From: Hyphococcus sp.
GTDB lineage: Bacteria; Pseudomonadota; Alphaproteobacteria; Caulobacterales; Parvularculaceae
Reading direction: 5' to 3'
DNA length: 64,000 nt
NCBI GenBank assembly: GCA_021776415.1
Contig: JAJFFY010000056.1
Span: forward strand, 62,001-126,000
Notes under the pieces: model-generated
Told to the model about the DNA's origin: nothing
Seen by the model: the letters and a program-made list of their open reading frames with translations, nothing else
Databases searched by the model: none
Shown: positions 1-7,916 of the stretch, one piece after another
Layout of the letters: every line of letters starts with the position of its first letter
How positions within the stretch are numbered: position 1 is the stretch's first letter
Made by a program: the position numbers and the translations under genes

Positions 1-1009
1 CCTCGCTTAACGTGCATTCAAGAGAATGTCCCTGACGCGGCGGTAAATAAATCACATCGCCGGGCTTGACCGGCGCGCGGCAATTTTCAGTCCACATCAT
101 GCCCTCGCCGGACAGTACCACAATGGCCTCTTCATACAGATGGCGATGGAAAGCCGCCCGCGATAATGGCACCTCGCCAATGAACTGGGTCACTTGTGTT
201 GATCCAACCCGATTATCCACAAGCACCTGGTAAAAACGATCCGCCATTACATTAGTTTTTGTGCGATCGACGCTAACCCGACGTTCGGGGAATTGTTGAT
301 CAAATGAGCCCGTAGGCTGATCTGGCCATAGCACGGCTTCAGCATGCGGGCAGATCGCCGCCATGATCTGCATGTCTTGAGCAGCTTCAATACGAAACGC
401 TTCCTCCATACGGATAAAAATACCGGTTTCCGGCATCGCTTCAAAAGCCTCATCTTCGATGCGCACGACGCCCTTTCCGGAAATCACGAAGAGCACTGTG
501 TCAGCGCACTTGTGCTGGCGCCAGGGTGAGCAACCCGGCGTAACGGTAAAAAGATATAAGCTCAGATCTTCAGCGCCATCCACGCGCGTTATCAATGACA
601 ACGACGACAGCACGCCTTTGTGCGTAGCTGCGGCAAGATCCGGCGTCAGAACATAAGCGCCGCCATCTAGCAACGCCTTGCCTGTTGCGCCTCCATTGCG
701 CGCGACAAGTTTTGCAGCCTTCATGGCGGTGATTTCCGCTTCCGACGCCTCCTCATAAGTATCCTGCAAATTATTATGGGCGCCGTCGCAATAGGGACCG
801 CTGCATGTCCGTTTGCAGCCGCAGAGTAAAATATCTTCAGTTTTTTCAGCCGTAAATATAACTGGCTTAAACGCAGTATTGAGGTGCGATCCATCGCAAA
901 AAGGCTGCGCTGTGCTTCGCCCGCAAGCGCACCACGCATAGCGATTTCCCTGTTTCACAGAGACCAGATAAGGCTTCGGCTTAGCAATTACGGGCTCGTC
1001 ATTGCTCAT
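1..1009 (-). CDS. Double CDGSH iron-sulfur / cupin fusion protein (3' end outside window)
   Basis: The reading frame is open from an ATG at 1009 to the window edge (336 residues seen, no stop). Two CDGSH-type [2Fe-2S] motifs occur near the N-terminus: C27-x-C29...C38-D-G-S-H42 and C63-x-C65...C74-D-G-A-H78. This 3Cys-1His pattern ligates redox-active clusters in the mitoNEET/CISD family. The remaining part looks like two cupin barrels, the second containing an H-x-H...E metal-binding pattern and a glycine-rich Sxx-G-E-G turn. CDGSH proteins act in redox, iron or sulfur handling, and cupins bind metals or small ligands. The combined function is unknown. It lies next to, and in the same orientation as, a persulfide-sensor-type repressor, so a sulfur or redox stress role is an inference. 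No signal peptide is visible, so it is probably cytoplasmic. Confidence 0.85.
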   Translation of the reverse strand, partial: MSNDEPVIAKPKPYLVSVKQGNRYAWCACGRSTAQPFCDGSHLNTAFKPVIFTAEKTEDILLCGCKRTCSGPYCDGAHNNLQDTYEEASEAEITAMKAAKLVARNGGATGKALLDGGAYVLTPDLAAATHKGVLSSLSLITRVDGAEDLSLYLFTVTPGCSPWRQHKCADTVLFVISGKGVVRIEDEAFEAMPETGIFIRMEEAFRIEAAQDMQIMAAICPHAEAVLWPDQPTGSFDQQFPERRVSVDRTKTNVMADRFYQVLVDNRVGSTQVTQFIGEVPLSRAAFHRHLYEEAIVVLSGEGMMWTENCRAPVKPGDVIYLPPRQGHSLECTLSE

Positions 1010-1051
1010 GTCTTTCTTCCGTCGCTATGATCGCGTTTACAATCTAGATTT

Positions 1052-1067
1052 ATATATGGCCGTATAT
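1052..1067. promoter_or_regulatory. AT-rich near-palindrome upstream of the CDGSH/cupin gene
   Basis: The 16-bp sequence ATATATGGCCGTATAT has ATATA/TATAT arms around a GGCC centre, with one mismatched pair. It sits 43 bp upstream of the ATG at 1009, a normal operator or promoter position. Its AT-rich arms resemble the palindrome in front of the neighbouring ArsR-type gene, so the same repressor could bind both. This is an inference from position and shape only. Confidence 0.25.
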
Positions 1068-1183
1068 CTCGACTGCGTGACAGGCCTGTCTCTGTGGAAA
1101 ACTCTATTGAGATCACATCTGTTGTCAAACTATCCTGCCTTTGTGATTTTCACGGCGCCATCTGATGTGCAAGAATGAAGCGC

Positions 1184-1480
1184 CTATCTACAATAGGTTT
1201 TGTGGAGCGTGCGTATAATGGCCGCTGCGGCTTTGTCGGCAATAGAATAGTAGATCGTTTGCGCATCGCGGCGCGTCGCAACTAGCCCTTCCTGTCGAAG
1301 GCGCGCGAGATGTTGCGATACAGTCGCCTGACGCAATTCAAGCTGGTCAGTCAATTCGCCAACCGATTTTTCACCATCGGCCATGTGACAAAGCAACATC
1401 AAGCGGTTACGTGACGCCATTGCCTTTAGAAGCTGCGCCGCTTCGTCCAGATTTTCTTCCATTTTTGCGTAGTCTGCCAT
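1184..1480 (-). CDS. ArsR/SmtB-family repressor of the BigR/YgaV/SqrR persulfide-sensing type
   Basis: This is a 98-residue winged-helix repressor. The helix-turn-helix lies at about residues 38-62, followed by the wing with R-D-A-Q-T-I-Y-Y-S. The sequence closely follows E. coli YgaV and BigR. It has the two cysteines that form the sulfide/persulfide switch in that group: C31 after L-M-L-L and C97 in the terminal T-Y-C-R. In the family, oxidation or tetrasulfide formation between these cysteines releases the operator. It is divergent from a DUF2892 membrane protein, the domain found at the C-terminus of YgaP, which YgaV controls in E. coli. A near-perfect palindrome lies 14 bp upstream of its start, so autoregulation and control of the divergent gene are likely. 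The subfamily call rests on my recall of YgaV/BigR sequences. Confidence 0.88.
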   Translation of the reverse strand: MADYAKMEENLDEAAQLLKAMASRNRLMLLCHMADGEKSVGELTDQLELRQATVSQHLARLRQEGLVATRRDAQTIYYSIADKAAAAIIRTLHKTYCR

Positions 1481-1494
1481 AAATTTAACTCTTT

Positions 1495-1514
1495 ACATTC
1501 GTATATATGAATGT
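1495..1514. promoter_or_regulatory. Palindromic operator between the ArsR repressor and DUF2892 gene
   Basis: ACATTCGTATATATGAATGT is a 20-bp inverted repeat with perfect 6-bp arms (ACATTC/GAATGT) and a nearly symmetric AT centre. It lies in the 115-bp divergent intergenic region, 14 bp before the repressor start. AT-rich palindromes of this kind are the usual targets of BigR-type repressors. Binding by the adjacent regulator is inferred. Confidence 0.6.
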
Positions 1515-1595
1515 ATATATACTATGCATCTTCGTGGCGCGCGTCTAGCTAAAAATTAATAGCGAGAATAATCCCGTGAGAAAGGATATCCAGAA

Positions 1596-1799
1596 ATGAA
1601 TATCGATCGAAGCATCTTTGCGTTTGCTGGTTTATTGATCCTGATCAGTCTCGGGCTCGGCCTTTTGGTGCATCCTTATTGGCATGGTCTGACCGCTTTA
1701 GTCGGGCTCAATATGTTCCAGGCGGCATTCACGAAAGTGTGTCCCATTGCGATCCTGTTAAAACGTATTGGCGTTAAGTCAGGGCCTGCGTTTCAATAA
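1596..1799 (+). CDS. DUF2892 (YgaP transmembrane-domain-like) inner membrane protein
   Basis: This is a 67-residue protein with two hydrophobic segments (about residues 8-27 and 31-52) and the family signature K-V-C-P-I near the C-terminal helix. DUF2892 is the two-helix membrane domain fused to rhodanese in YgaP. Here it stands alone, as often seen in proteobacterial sulfur clusters. The start has an AAAGGA Shine-Dalgarno-like stretch about 10 bases upstream. Divergence from a YgaV/BigR-type repressor across a palindrome suggests sulfide- or persulfide-induced expression. The stop lies about 45 bp before the RND exporter gene, so co-transcription with that operon is possible. Confidence 0.85.
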   Translation: MNIDRSIFAFAGLLILISLGLGLLVHPYWHGLTALVGLNMFQAAFTKVCPIAILLKRIGVKSGPAFQ

Positions 1800-1843
1800 T
1801 TTTTACGGCAGAATAAGCCGTGAAACAGCGAAAGAGCTATGGC

Positions 1844-4486
1844 ATGAACTCGATTACATTAAGCGCTGTATCGAGACCCGCTCTATATATGTGGGCGGCA
1901 GCGGTTTTCAGTTTCTTCATGATCGCCCTGGTTGCTGCGCCGAGTTTGGCCCCAAATGCGTTCCCTTTCCTTCAGCCTCTCAAAATAGACACTGATCCGG
2001 AGAACATGCTCGCCGCAGATGAGCCGGTGCGCATATTCCATAATAAGATGAAAGCGGAATTCACGCTTCATGATCTCATCGTGGTCGGCGTCATAAATGA
2101 AGCTCATGAGGAAGGCGTTTTTAACACGGATACGCTGGCGGATATTTACGCTCTAGCTGAATTTGCAGAGACAATCCGATGGCAAGCAGAAAGCGCCGAT
2201 AGCGAACCCGAGCAACGTGGCGTTATCGCTTTCGACATCATCGCCCCATCGACAGTCGATTCGATCGAGCAGGCAGGCCTCGGATCAGTACGTTTTGACT
2301 GGCTTCTCCCAGCCCCGCCTGAATCGGATGCAGAAGCGCTCGCTGTGCGGGCACGCGCCCAGAGAATACCAACCCTCAACGATACGCTTGTTTCTGGGGA
2401 CGGTACGGCGATTGCGCTTTATATCCCGATCACCTCCAAAGATGTGAGCTTCCGCGTCGCTAAAGCCTTGCGCGGCAAGATTGCTGAATTTGACGGCGAC
2501 GCTGTTTTTCATATCACCGGTTTGCCGGTTGCGCAGGATCAATTCGGTGTTGAGATGTTCAAACAAATGGCGATCTCGGCGCCGGCGGCGATGGCGCTGA
2601 TTTTTGCTTTGATGTGGCTGTTTTTCCGTCGTCTTAATCTCATCATTTCACCGATGGTCGTGGCCATGGTTTCGGTGATAGGGACCATGGGGCTTCTCGT
2701 CGCCACAGGTCATACAGTCCACATCATGAGCTCGATGATCCCGATTTTTATCATGCCGATCGCTGTCCTCGATGCAGTCCACATACTTTCTGATTTTTAT
2801 GATCGGTATCCGGCCATTAAAGACAGGCGGAAAACACTTGATCATGTCATGAAAGAGTTGTGGCAACCGATGTTTTATACGACGCTGACGACATGTACGG
2901 GATTTGCTTCTCTCGCCTTTACTCCGATCCCGCCAGTGCAGGTCTTCGGGGTTTTTGTCGCCATCGGCGTCTTCTTCGCCTGGATATTCACCGTCACGCT
3001 GGTCCCTGCCTATATTATGCTGATGCCCGAGCGTGCGTTCTCCGGCTTTGGCATGGGCGCAAAAGGTGGCGGCGATCATGAAACAACGCCGCTCGCTCGC
3101 TTTCTCCACAGCGTCGGAAACCTGGCCGTCACCCGCTCCAAGCTTGTCGTTTCGATCTTTCTGATCGCACTCGCTATCGCCGGCTATGGCGTCACACAAA
3201 TTCGGATCAACGACAATCCGGTGAAATGGTTTAATGCAGATCATGAAATCCGTGTCGCCGACCGCGCACTCAATGAGCGTTTCGGCGGAACTTATATGGC
3301 CTATCTGACGCTCAGCGCTGCAGAAGATGACAGTGTCGGGGCGATGGCCGATGAAATTGACCAGCGACTTGGTGAACTGGAAACATCTGCTTCGCAAAGC
3401 CTTGCGAACGAGGCCAGGGAGCGTCGCATAAGCGCCAGTTCAGCGGATGACCTCCTCGCCACCTTGCGCGCCAGCGCTGAAAGCGCGCAAGATAAAGCAA
3501 TTACAGACGACGATTGGTATGCATGGGACGACGCCTTGCTCGCGCTTGATGCCGCCGCCCAATCCCGTGATATCTTCAAGCGCCCTGATGTTCTACGCTA
3601 CATTGAGAACTTTCAACAGTACCTTGACGAAACTGGGCTCGTCGGAAAATCAAACGCCGTCACGGACATCGTCAAAACCGTTCACCGGGATTTGTTTCTC
3701 GGCGAAGAAGAAGCCTTTCGTATTCCCGACACGCCGGAAGCGGTTGCTCAGACATTTATCACATTCCAGAACAGCCCCCGGCCGCAAGATCTCTTTAAGC
3801 TTGTTACACCCGACTACCGCAAAGCCGTCATCTGGCTGCAGCTAACGAGCGGCGATAATATCGATATGAGTGCGCTGATCGAAGCGGTAGACGCCTACAT
3901 CGCTGAAAACCCTCCGCCGCAAGCTTTAAGCCATGACTGGTTCGGTCTCACCTATATCAACGTCGTGTGGCAGCAAAGAATGGTGGCCGGTATGGCGCGC
4001 GCGTTTCTCGGCAGCTTCGTCATTGTCCTGATCTTGATGACGCTGTTGTTCCGGTCATTCGCCTGGGGTCTTCTTTCCATGGCGCCGCTTACCGTAACGA
4101 TTGGCGTCATTTACGGCGCGATCGGGTTGATCGGCAAAGACTACGACATGCCGGTCGCGGTTCTCTCATCCCTCAGCCTCGGATTGGCGATCGATTATGC
4201 GATTCATTTCAGCGCACGCAGCCGTCAGCTTTATCGTGAAATCGGCGATTGGACCAAAACTGCAATAGCCGCTTTTGGCGAGCCGGCACGGGCGATCTTC
4301 CGTAATGTGATCGTCATCGGCGTTGGCTTTATGCCACTTCTTTTTGCACCGCTGGTCCCTTATCAAACAGTGGGGGTCTTTATCTCGGCAATCCTCATTC
4401 TTGCAGGCGCCGCCACTCTCTTGGGCCTGCCGGCGTTGATTACGATTTTCCAAAAATTCCTGTTCCCCAAACGGAGTACATCATGA
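1844..4486 (+). CDS. RND-superfamily (MMPL/HAE3-type) hydrophobe exporter
   Basis: This is an 880-residue inner membrane protein with the RND duplicated layout. It has an N-terminal helix, a large periplasmic loop (about residues 50-240), a block of five to six helices around residues 250-400, a second helix with its periplasmic loop, and a final helical block. The block around 250-400 resembles a sterol-sensing/patched domain. The size and lack of an HAE1-style partner fit the HAE3/MMPL branch, which moves lipids or other hydrophobic compounds using the proton gradient. I chose ATG 1844 because AAAGAG lies 7 bases upstream. A GTG at 1820 in the same frame lacks a clear ribosome site. The gene overlaps the next by ATGA, so the two are translationally coupled. 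The substrate cannot be read from sequence. Confidence 0.85.
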   Translation: MNSITLSAVSRPALYMWAAAVFSFFMIALVAAPSLAPNAFPFLQPLKIDTDPENMLAADEPVRIFHNKMKAEFTLHDLIVVGVINEAHEEGVFNTDTLADIYALAEFAETIRWQAESADSEPEQRGVIAFDIIAPSTVDSIEQAGLGSVRFDWLLPAPPESDAEALAVRARAQRIPTLNDTLVSGDGTAIALYIPITSKDVSFRVAKALRGKIAEFDGDAVFHITGLPVAQDQFGVEMFKQMAISAPAAMALIFALMWLFFRRLNLIISPMVVAMVSVIGTMGLLVATGHTVHIMSSMIPIFIMPIAVLDAVHILSDFYDRYPAIKDRRKTLDHVMKELWQPMFYTTLTTCTGFASLAFTPIPPVQVFGVFVAIGVFFAWIFTVTLVPAYIMLMPERAFSGFGMGAKGGGDHETTPLARFLHSVGNLAVTRSKLVVSIFLIALAIAGYGVTQIRINDNPVKWFNADHEIRVADRALNERFGGTYMAYLTLSAAEDDSVGAMADEIDQRLGELETSASQSLANEARERRISASSADDLLATLRASAESAQDKAITDDDWYAWDDALLALDAAAQSRDIFKRPDVLRYIENFQQYLDETGLVGKSNAVTDIVKTVHRDLFLGEEEAFRIPDTPEAVAQTFITFQNSPRPQDLFKLVTPDYRKAVIWLQLTSGDNIDMSALIEAVDAYIAENPPPQALSHDWFGLTYINVVWQQRMVAGMARAFLGSFVIVLILMTLLFRSFAWGLLSMAPLTVTIGVIYGAIGLIGKDYDMPVAVLSSLSLGLAIDYAIHFSARSRQLYREIGDWTKTAIAAFGEPARAIFRNVIVIGVGFMPLLFAPLVPYQTVGVFISAILILAGAATLLGLPALITIFQKFLFPKRSTS

Positions 4487-5298
4487 TCAAAAAAACTTTC
4501 ATCGCCATTAGTGCGCTAATAATTTCCGCGTTGGCGCCGGCATACGCACAAGAAACTTCAGAAGCTGCGCAAAATGTTCAAAGCATTGTCGAGCGCGCGA
4601 GTGCTGCCGCCTATTATCAGGGCGAAACTGGCCGGGCGAATATTCACATGTCGATTCTCGACGCTCAAGGGCGCGAGCGCACACGCAATTTCGTTATTCT
4701 GAGGACCGATATCGACAATGTCGATAATGGCGAACAACGCTTCTATGTCCTGTTCAGCCGGCCCGCCGACATAAACAAGACGGCTTTCCTTGTTTGGAAG
4801 CATGCCGATACCAATGATGACCGCTGGCTCTATTTGCCGGCGCTGGATTTGCTCAAGCGGATCGCGCCTTCCGACGAACGCACGAGTTTTGTTGGGTCTC
4901 ATTTTTTCTATGAAGATGTCTCAGGTCGCGGCCCCAATGAAGATGACCACATATTGGAGGAAGAGACCGACACCTATTACGTTGTCAACTCAACACCAAA
5001 GGATCCTAATGGCGTTGAATTCGCAAGCTACAAAAACTGGATTCACAAGGCGACCTTCATTCCGGTGAAGACGGAGTATTATGATGCGTCGGGCGAAATT
5101 TATCGCACCTATACAGCAACTGCCGTTGAAACCATTGATGGCCATCCAACAGTTATTGAATCGAAGATGGCAGATATTCGCATCGGTGGCGAGACCAAGA
5201 TGAGCTATAGTGATGTCGTCTACGACCTTGATCTGCCAGAAGACATTTTCACCGAGCGCTATCTGCGAAATCCGCCGCGCCGGTATCTTCGGAAATAG
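4483..5298 (+). CDS. Periplasmic outer-membrane lipoprotein-sorting (LolA-like) protein
   Basis: This is a 271-residue protein with a clear signal peptide (M-I-K-K..., cleavage after A-Y-A, about residue 22). The mature part is a beta-rich LolA/LolB-like half-barrel of the family annotated as outer membrane lipoprotein-sorting protein, with conserved W-L-Y-L-P and G-S-H-F-F-Y-E-D motifs. Such proteins bind lipids or acyl chains in a concave hydrophobic face. The ATGA overlap with the RND gene and the 14-bp gap to the beta-barrel gene argue that the three form one envelope transport system. In that model this protein is the periplasmic carrier between the inner-membrane pump and the outer membrane. 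Confidence 0.82.
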   Translation: MIKKTFIAISALIISALAPAYAQETSEAAQNVQSIVERASAAAYYQGETGRANIHMSILDAQGRERTRNFVILRTDIDNVDNGEQRFYVLFSRPADINKTAFLVWKHADTNDDRWLYLPALDLLKRIAPSDERTSFVGSHFFYEDVSGRGPNEDDHILEEETDTYYVVNSTPKDPNGVEFASYKNWIHKATFIPVKTEYYDASGEIYRTYTATAVETIDGHPTVIESKMADIRIGGETKMSYSDVVYDLDLPEDIFTERYLRNPPRRYLRK

Positions 5299-5312
5299 AA
5301 AGGCGGCGGGTA

Positions 5313-6773
5313 ATGTCATATCGGCGAGCTTATGTCAGCCTTATCGCCGCCAGCCTGGCGGCAATATCGCTCGTATTCGCGCAAGACCCACCGCTGCCTC
5401 CAGGGTTATCGCCAACATCCGATCAAAAGGTGGAAGAAAAGGATATCTCTGCACCAGCGCTTCCCGCAGGGCTTGGCGAACCAAGCGAACCAGAATTGCC
5501 CCCCGGGCTTGGCCAAACTCTTACCGGCGAGCCCAGCAAGATCGCCCCTGACCGCGCCATGGACTTCACTATGCCTTTCGGCTTCACAGGTTTCGTTGAA
5601 GCCCGCATCGGCGCCCGTATCGTCGACGACCCTACCCAGAAAACTTTATCCATCGCCGAGGTAAGAGCGCAACTCGAACGTGATGTTGAAACAGATCATG
5701 CGACCTTTCGATTTGTCGGAGATTTTCTCTATGACGGCGTAGTCGACGATCTCAGCATCGACCTTGAAAGGGGCCGCGGTTTTTTTGATCTGCGCGAAGC
5801 CAATGTTATTGTCCGCCCCCTCAACTTTCTAGACATCAAAGCCGGCCGGCAAATTCTTACATGGGGAGTCGGTGATTTATATTTCATCAACGATCTATTC
5901 GCGAAGGACTTTCAGTCTTTTTTTATTGGTCGCGATGATGAATATCTGAAAGCGCCTTCTGACGCGGTTCGCATATCAACATTCAATAGTTTTGCGAATA
6001 TAGAATTTGTCTACATGCCGCGCTTCGACCCTGACCGCTCGATCACTGGCGAACGCCTGTCCTATTTCAACCCGGCCCTCGGCCGTATCGCCGGGCGCGA
6101 TGCTCTTATCGATGCAGATATTCCCGATAGGTGGTTCTCCGATGATGAATTCGCCGGGCGCGCTTATCGTCAAATTGGCGCATTTGAAACTGCGATCTAC
6201 GGATATGCCGGTTTTTGGAAAACCCCGGAAGGCCAAACAACAACCGGGCGCCCTTTTCATCCTCGGCTTGCCGTCTTCGGCGCCAGTCTGCGCGGGCCGC
6301 TTCATGGGGGGCTCATCACTGCAGAAGTTGGTCATTATTTAAGCCGCGATGATCTTAGCGGCGCCAACCCCCTCATTCGCAATAGCGAAACGCGTTTGTT
6401 AGTAGGGTATGAACATGAGGTTGCAAAAGAACTCACCGCCTCTGCGCAATATATCGTCGAAGCGATTTCTGATTTTGATGCGCTGACAGGCGCAGCGCCA
6501 ATAGGATCGCCGGCGCCGGATCGTGTCCGTCATGTCATCACGGTGAGACTCACAAAAATGATGCTCAACCAGAATTTCATACTTTCGGGGTTTAATTTCT
6601 GGAGCCCGAGTGAGAACGACGGCTATTTCCGATTTCGTGCATCTTACAAGCTCAGCGACGCCTGGCTCGCTGAGGGCGGCGGCAATATCTTTTACGGCGC
6701 TGGAGACGACACTTTTTTTGGCCAGTTTGAAAACAACACCAACATATTTTTTGGCCTACGGCGTAGCTTTTAA
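5313..6773 (+). CDS. Outer-membrane beta-barrel protein of the RND/LolA-like operon
   Basis: The 486-residue product starts with a signal peptide (about 23 residues, ending V-F-A). It continues with a Pro-rich segment in which L-P-x-G-L-type units occur three times (residues ~28-75), then a long series of amphipathic strands. It ends in F-G-L-R-R-S-F, and a terminal Phe is the usual BAM signal of outer-membrane barrels. About 16 strands would fit the length. Its place after a MMPL-type pump and a LolA-like protein resembles the DUF1302/DUF1329/RND trios known from hydrophobic-compound gene clusters, but I cannot assign it firmly to DUF1302. The role is probably passage or insertion of a hydrophobic compound at the outer membrane. 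Confidence 0.72.
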   Translation: MSYRRAYVSLIAASLAAISLVFAQDPPLPPGLSPTSDQKVEEKDISAPALPAGLGEPSEPELPPGLGQTLTGEPSKIAPDRAMDFTMPFGFTGFVEARIGARIVDDPTQKTLSIAEVRAQLERDVETDHATFRFVGDFLYDGVVDDLSIDLERGRGFFDLREANVIVRPLNFLDIKAGRQILTWGVGDLYFINDLFAKDFQSFFIGRDDEYLKAPSDAVRISTFNSFANIEFVYMPRFDPDRSITGERLSYFNPALGRIAGRDALIDADIPDRWFSDDEFAGRAYRQIGAFETAIYGYAGFWKTPEGQTTTGRPFHPRLAVFGASLRGPLHGGLITAEVGHYLSRDDLSGANPLIRNSETRLLVGYEHEVAKELTASAQYIVEAISDFDALTGAAPIGSPAPDRVRHVITVRLTKMMLNQNFILSGFNFWSPSENDGYFRFRASYKLSDAWLAEGGGNIFYGAGDDTFFGQFENNTNIFFGLRRSF

Positions 6774-6807
6774 TCCATCTGTGGGCCGCTGACTGCGCCC
6801 CTGCCAT

Positions 6808-6972
6808 TTACTCGATAGCTGTCCGCACCCCAACCTCAAGTGGCCGCTCCAACGAATTCCAATCAATCTCAGCGTCCGACGCGACATTTTCGTAGTGAAG
6901 AACACCAAGCGCCTCAAATTTCGGGCGGACTGACTCCGTCAACAGGCCAACGCGTTTCAAATTTGGGATCAT
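6808..6972 (-). pseudogene. Detached C-terminal piece of the ferritin-like protein (frameshifted)
   Basis: This 54-codon frame starts with ATG at 6972, overlapping the stop of the ferritin-like gene by four bases (ATGA). It encodes a segment beginning M-I-P-N-L-K-R-V-G-L-L and ending in V-R-T-A-I-E. The text reads like the natural C-terminal tail of that family, whose members I recall as about 370 residues. Reading this frame backwards gives F-Q-R-M-I-P-N-L-K, so one missing base in the preceding F-H-S-N-A codons would join both parts. Alternatives are a real small coupled gene, a programmed frameshift or an assembly error. Confidence 0.55.
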
Positions 6973-7916
6973 GCGTTGGAATGGAAATCACGGAAAGCCT
7001 GTACGCTCTGTGAGTCGATAGCGATTCGACGCGCATCTTCCGCATCAAAACCAAATTCTTCCTCGACAACCGTTGAGAACAGTCGCTCGCGCATTATGGC
7101 GCATGCTTCATAGGCAAACTGGGCGCGTTTTTCTATTTCATTATCTGGTAGTGCTTTGATCCAGTCTTCCAGGTAGTTGACTCCAAACGCGACGTGACGG
7201 CCTTCATCGCGCATCACCAACGTCACAATCTGCCGCAGTAATGGGTCGCGTGTCGTCGCTGCAATTGTCTGGAATGCTGCCAGCGCAAGTCCTTCGATTA
7301 ACACCTGCATGTCGATGAATTTCAGATCCCAGCGCTCATCGGCGAAGATCTTATCGAGCAGGAGCTTCAGGCTGGGGTTTATGGGGTATTCGATTTTGCA
7401 CCGGTGGCGCAGGTATTTGTTAAACACCTCTACATGGCGCGCTTCATCAAATGTCTGCGATGCTGCATAGAGTTTGGCGTCATAGGTCGGCGCGCAGCTA
7501 ACCAGTTGAGAGGCGACCATTAGCGCGCCCTGTTCGCCATGTAGAAATTGTGACAGGACTTGGGCAAGCGAGCGCCAGGCGAATTTGTTTTTTTGTTCAT
7601 AGCTTAGCGCGAGATAGACCGGATGATTGATAAATGGGTTTATGCCGCTCTGCGAAGGACCTTCAACGGGGTCGAAAAAGACGTCCCAGTCGACATCCAT
7701 CTCAGCGTCCCAGTTGAACTTCTTGCCCAGCTCATAAAGCCGCCTGATCTTCACATTGGTGCTCCCGTAGTCCCAGTTGTATGAGCCAGTCAGCGGCGTG
7801 TTGAATATTTCACGAATAATTTCTACGTCTTCCGATGATAGCCTATCGGAAAGCTGCCCAGGGTCGTCGAATGTTCTCGGCGAGCTTGGCGGTGTTTCTA
7901 CTAGTCTGACTTTCAT
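6969..7916 (-). CDS. Ferritin-like diiron protein (AurF/RNR-R2-like fold), C-terminus truncated by frameshift
   Basis: The 315-residue protein has the four-helix diiron ligand set: E128 in H-G-E-Q-G, E158 and H161 in D-E-A-R-H, E208 in L-I-E-G-L, and E238 and H241 in D-E-G-R-H. This is the E...ExxH...E...ExxH pattern of ferritin-like oxygenases and oxidases. No substrate can be named. The start at 7916 has AAGGAG eight bases upstream. The protein stops after F-H-S-N-A, where homologs as I remember them continue for about 55 more residues, found here in the next frame (6808-6972). The diiron site itself is intact. The gene stands alone, transcribed away from the fatty acid desaturase with a 650-bp gap. 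A role in lipid or small-molecule oxidation is only a guess. Confidence 0.75.
   Translation of the reverse strand: MKVRLVETPPSSPRTFDDPGQLSDRLSSEDVEIIREIFNTPLTGSYNWDYGSTNVKIRRLYELGKKFNWDAEMDVDWDVFFDPVEGPSQSGINPFINHPVYLALSYEQKNKFAWRSLAQVLSQFLHGEQGALMVASQLVSCAPTYDAKLYAASQTFDEARHVEVFNKYLRHRCKIEYPINPSLKLLLDKIFADERWDLKFIDMQVLIEGLALAAFQTIAATTRDPLLRQIVTLVMRDEGRHVAFGVNYLEDWIKALPDNEIEKRAQFAYEACAIMRERLFSTVVEEEFGFDAEDARRIAIDSQSVQAFRDFHSNA

Noticed and set aside
2648-3397. 249-codon minus-strand frame inside the RND exporter gene
   Set aside because: It is the antisense shadow of a conserved coding gene, is rich in Arg/His/Cys runs and has no family resemblance.
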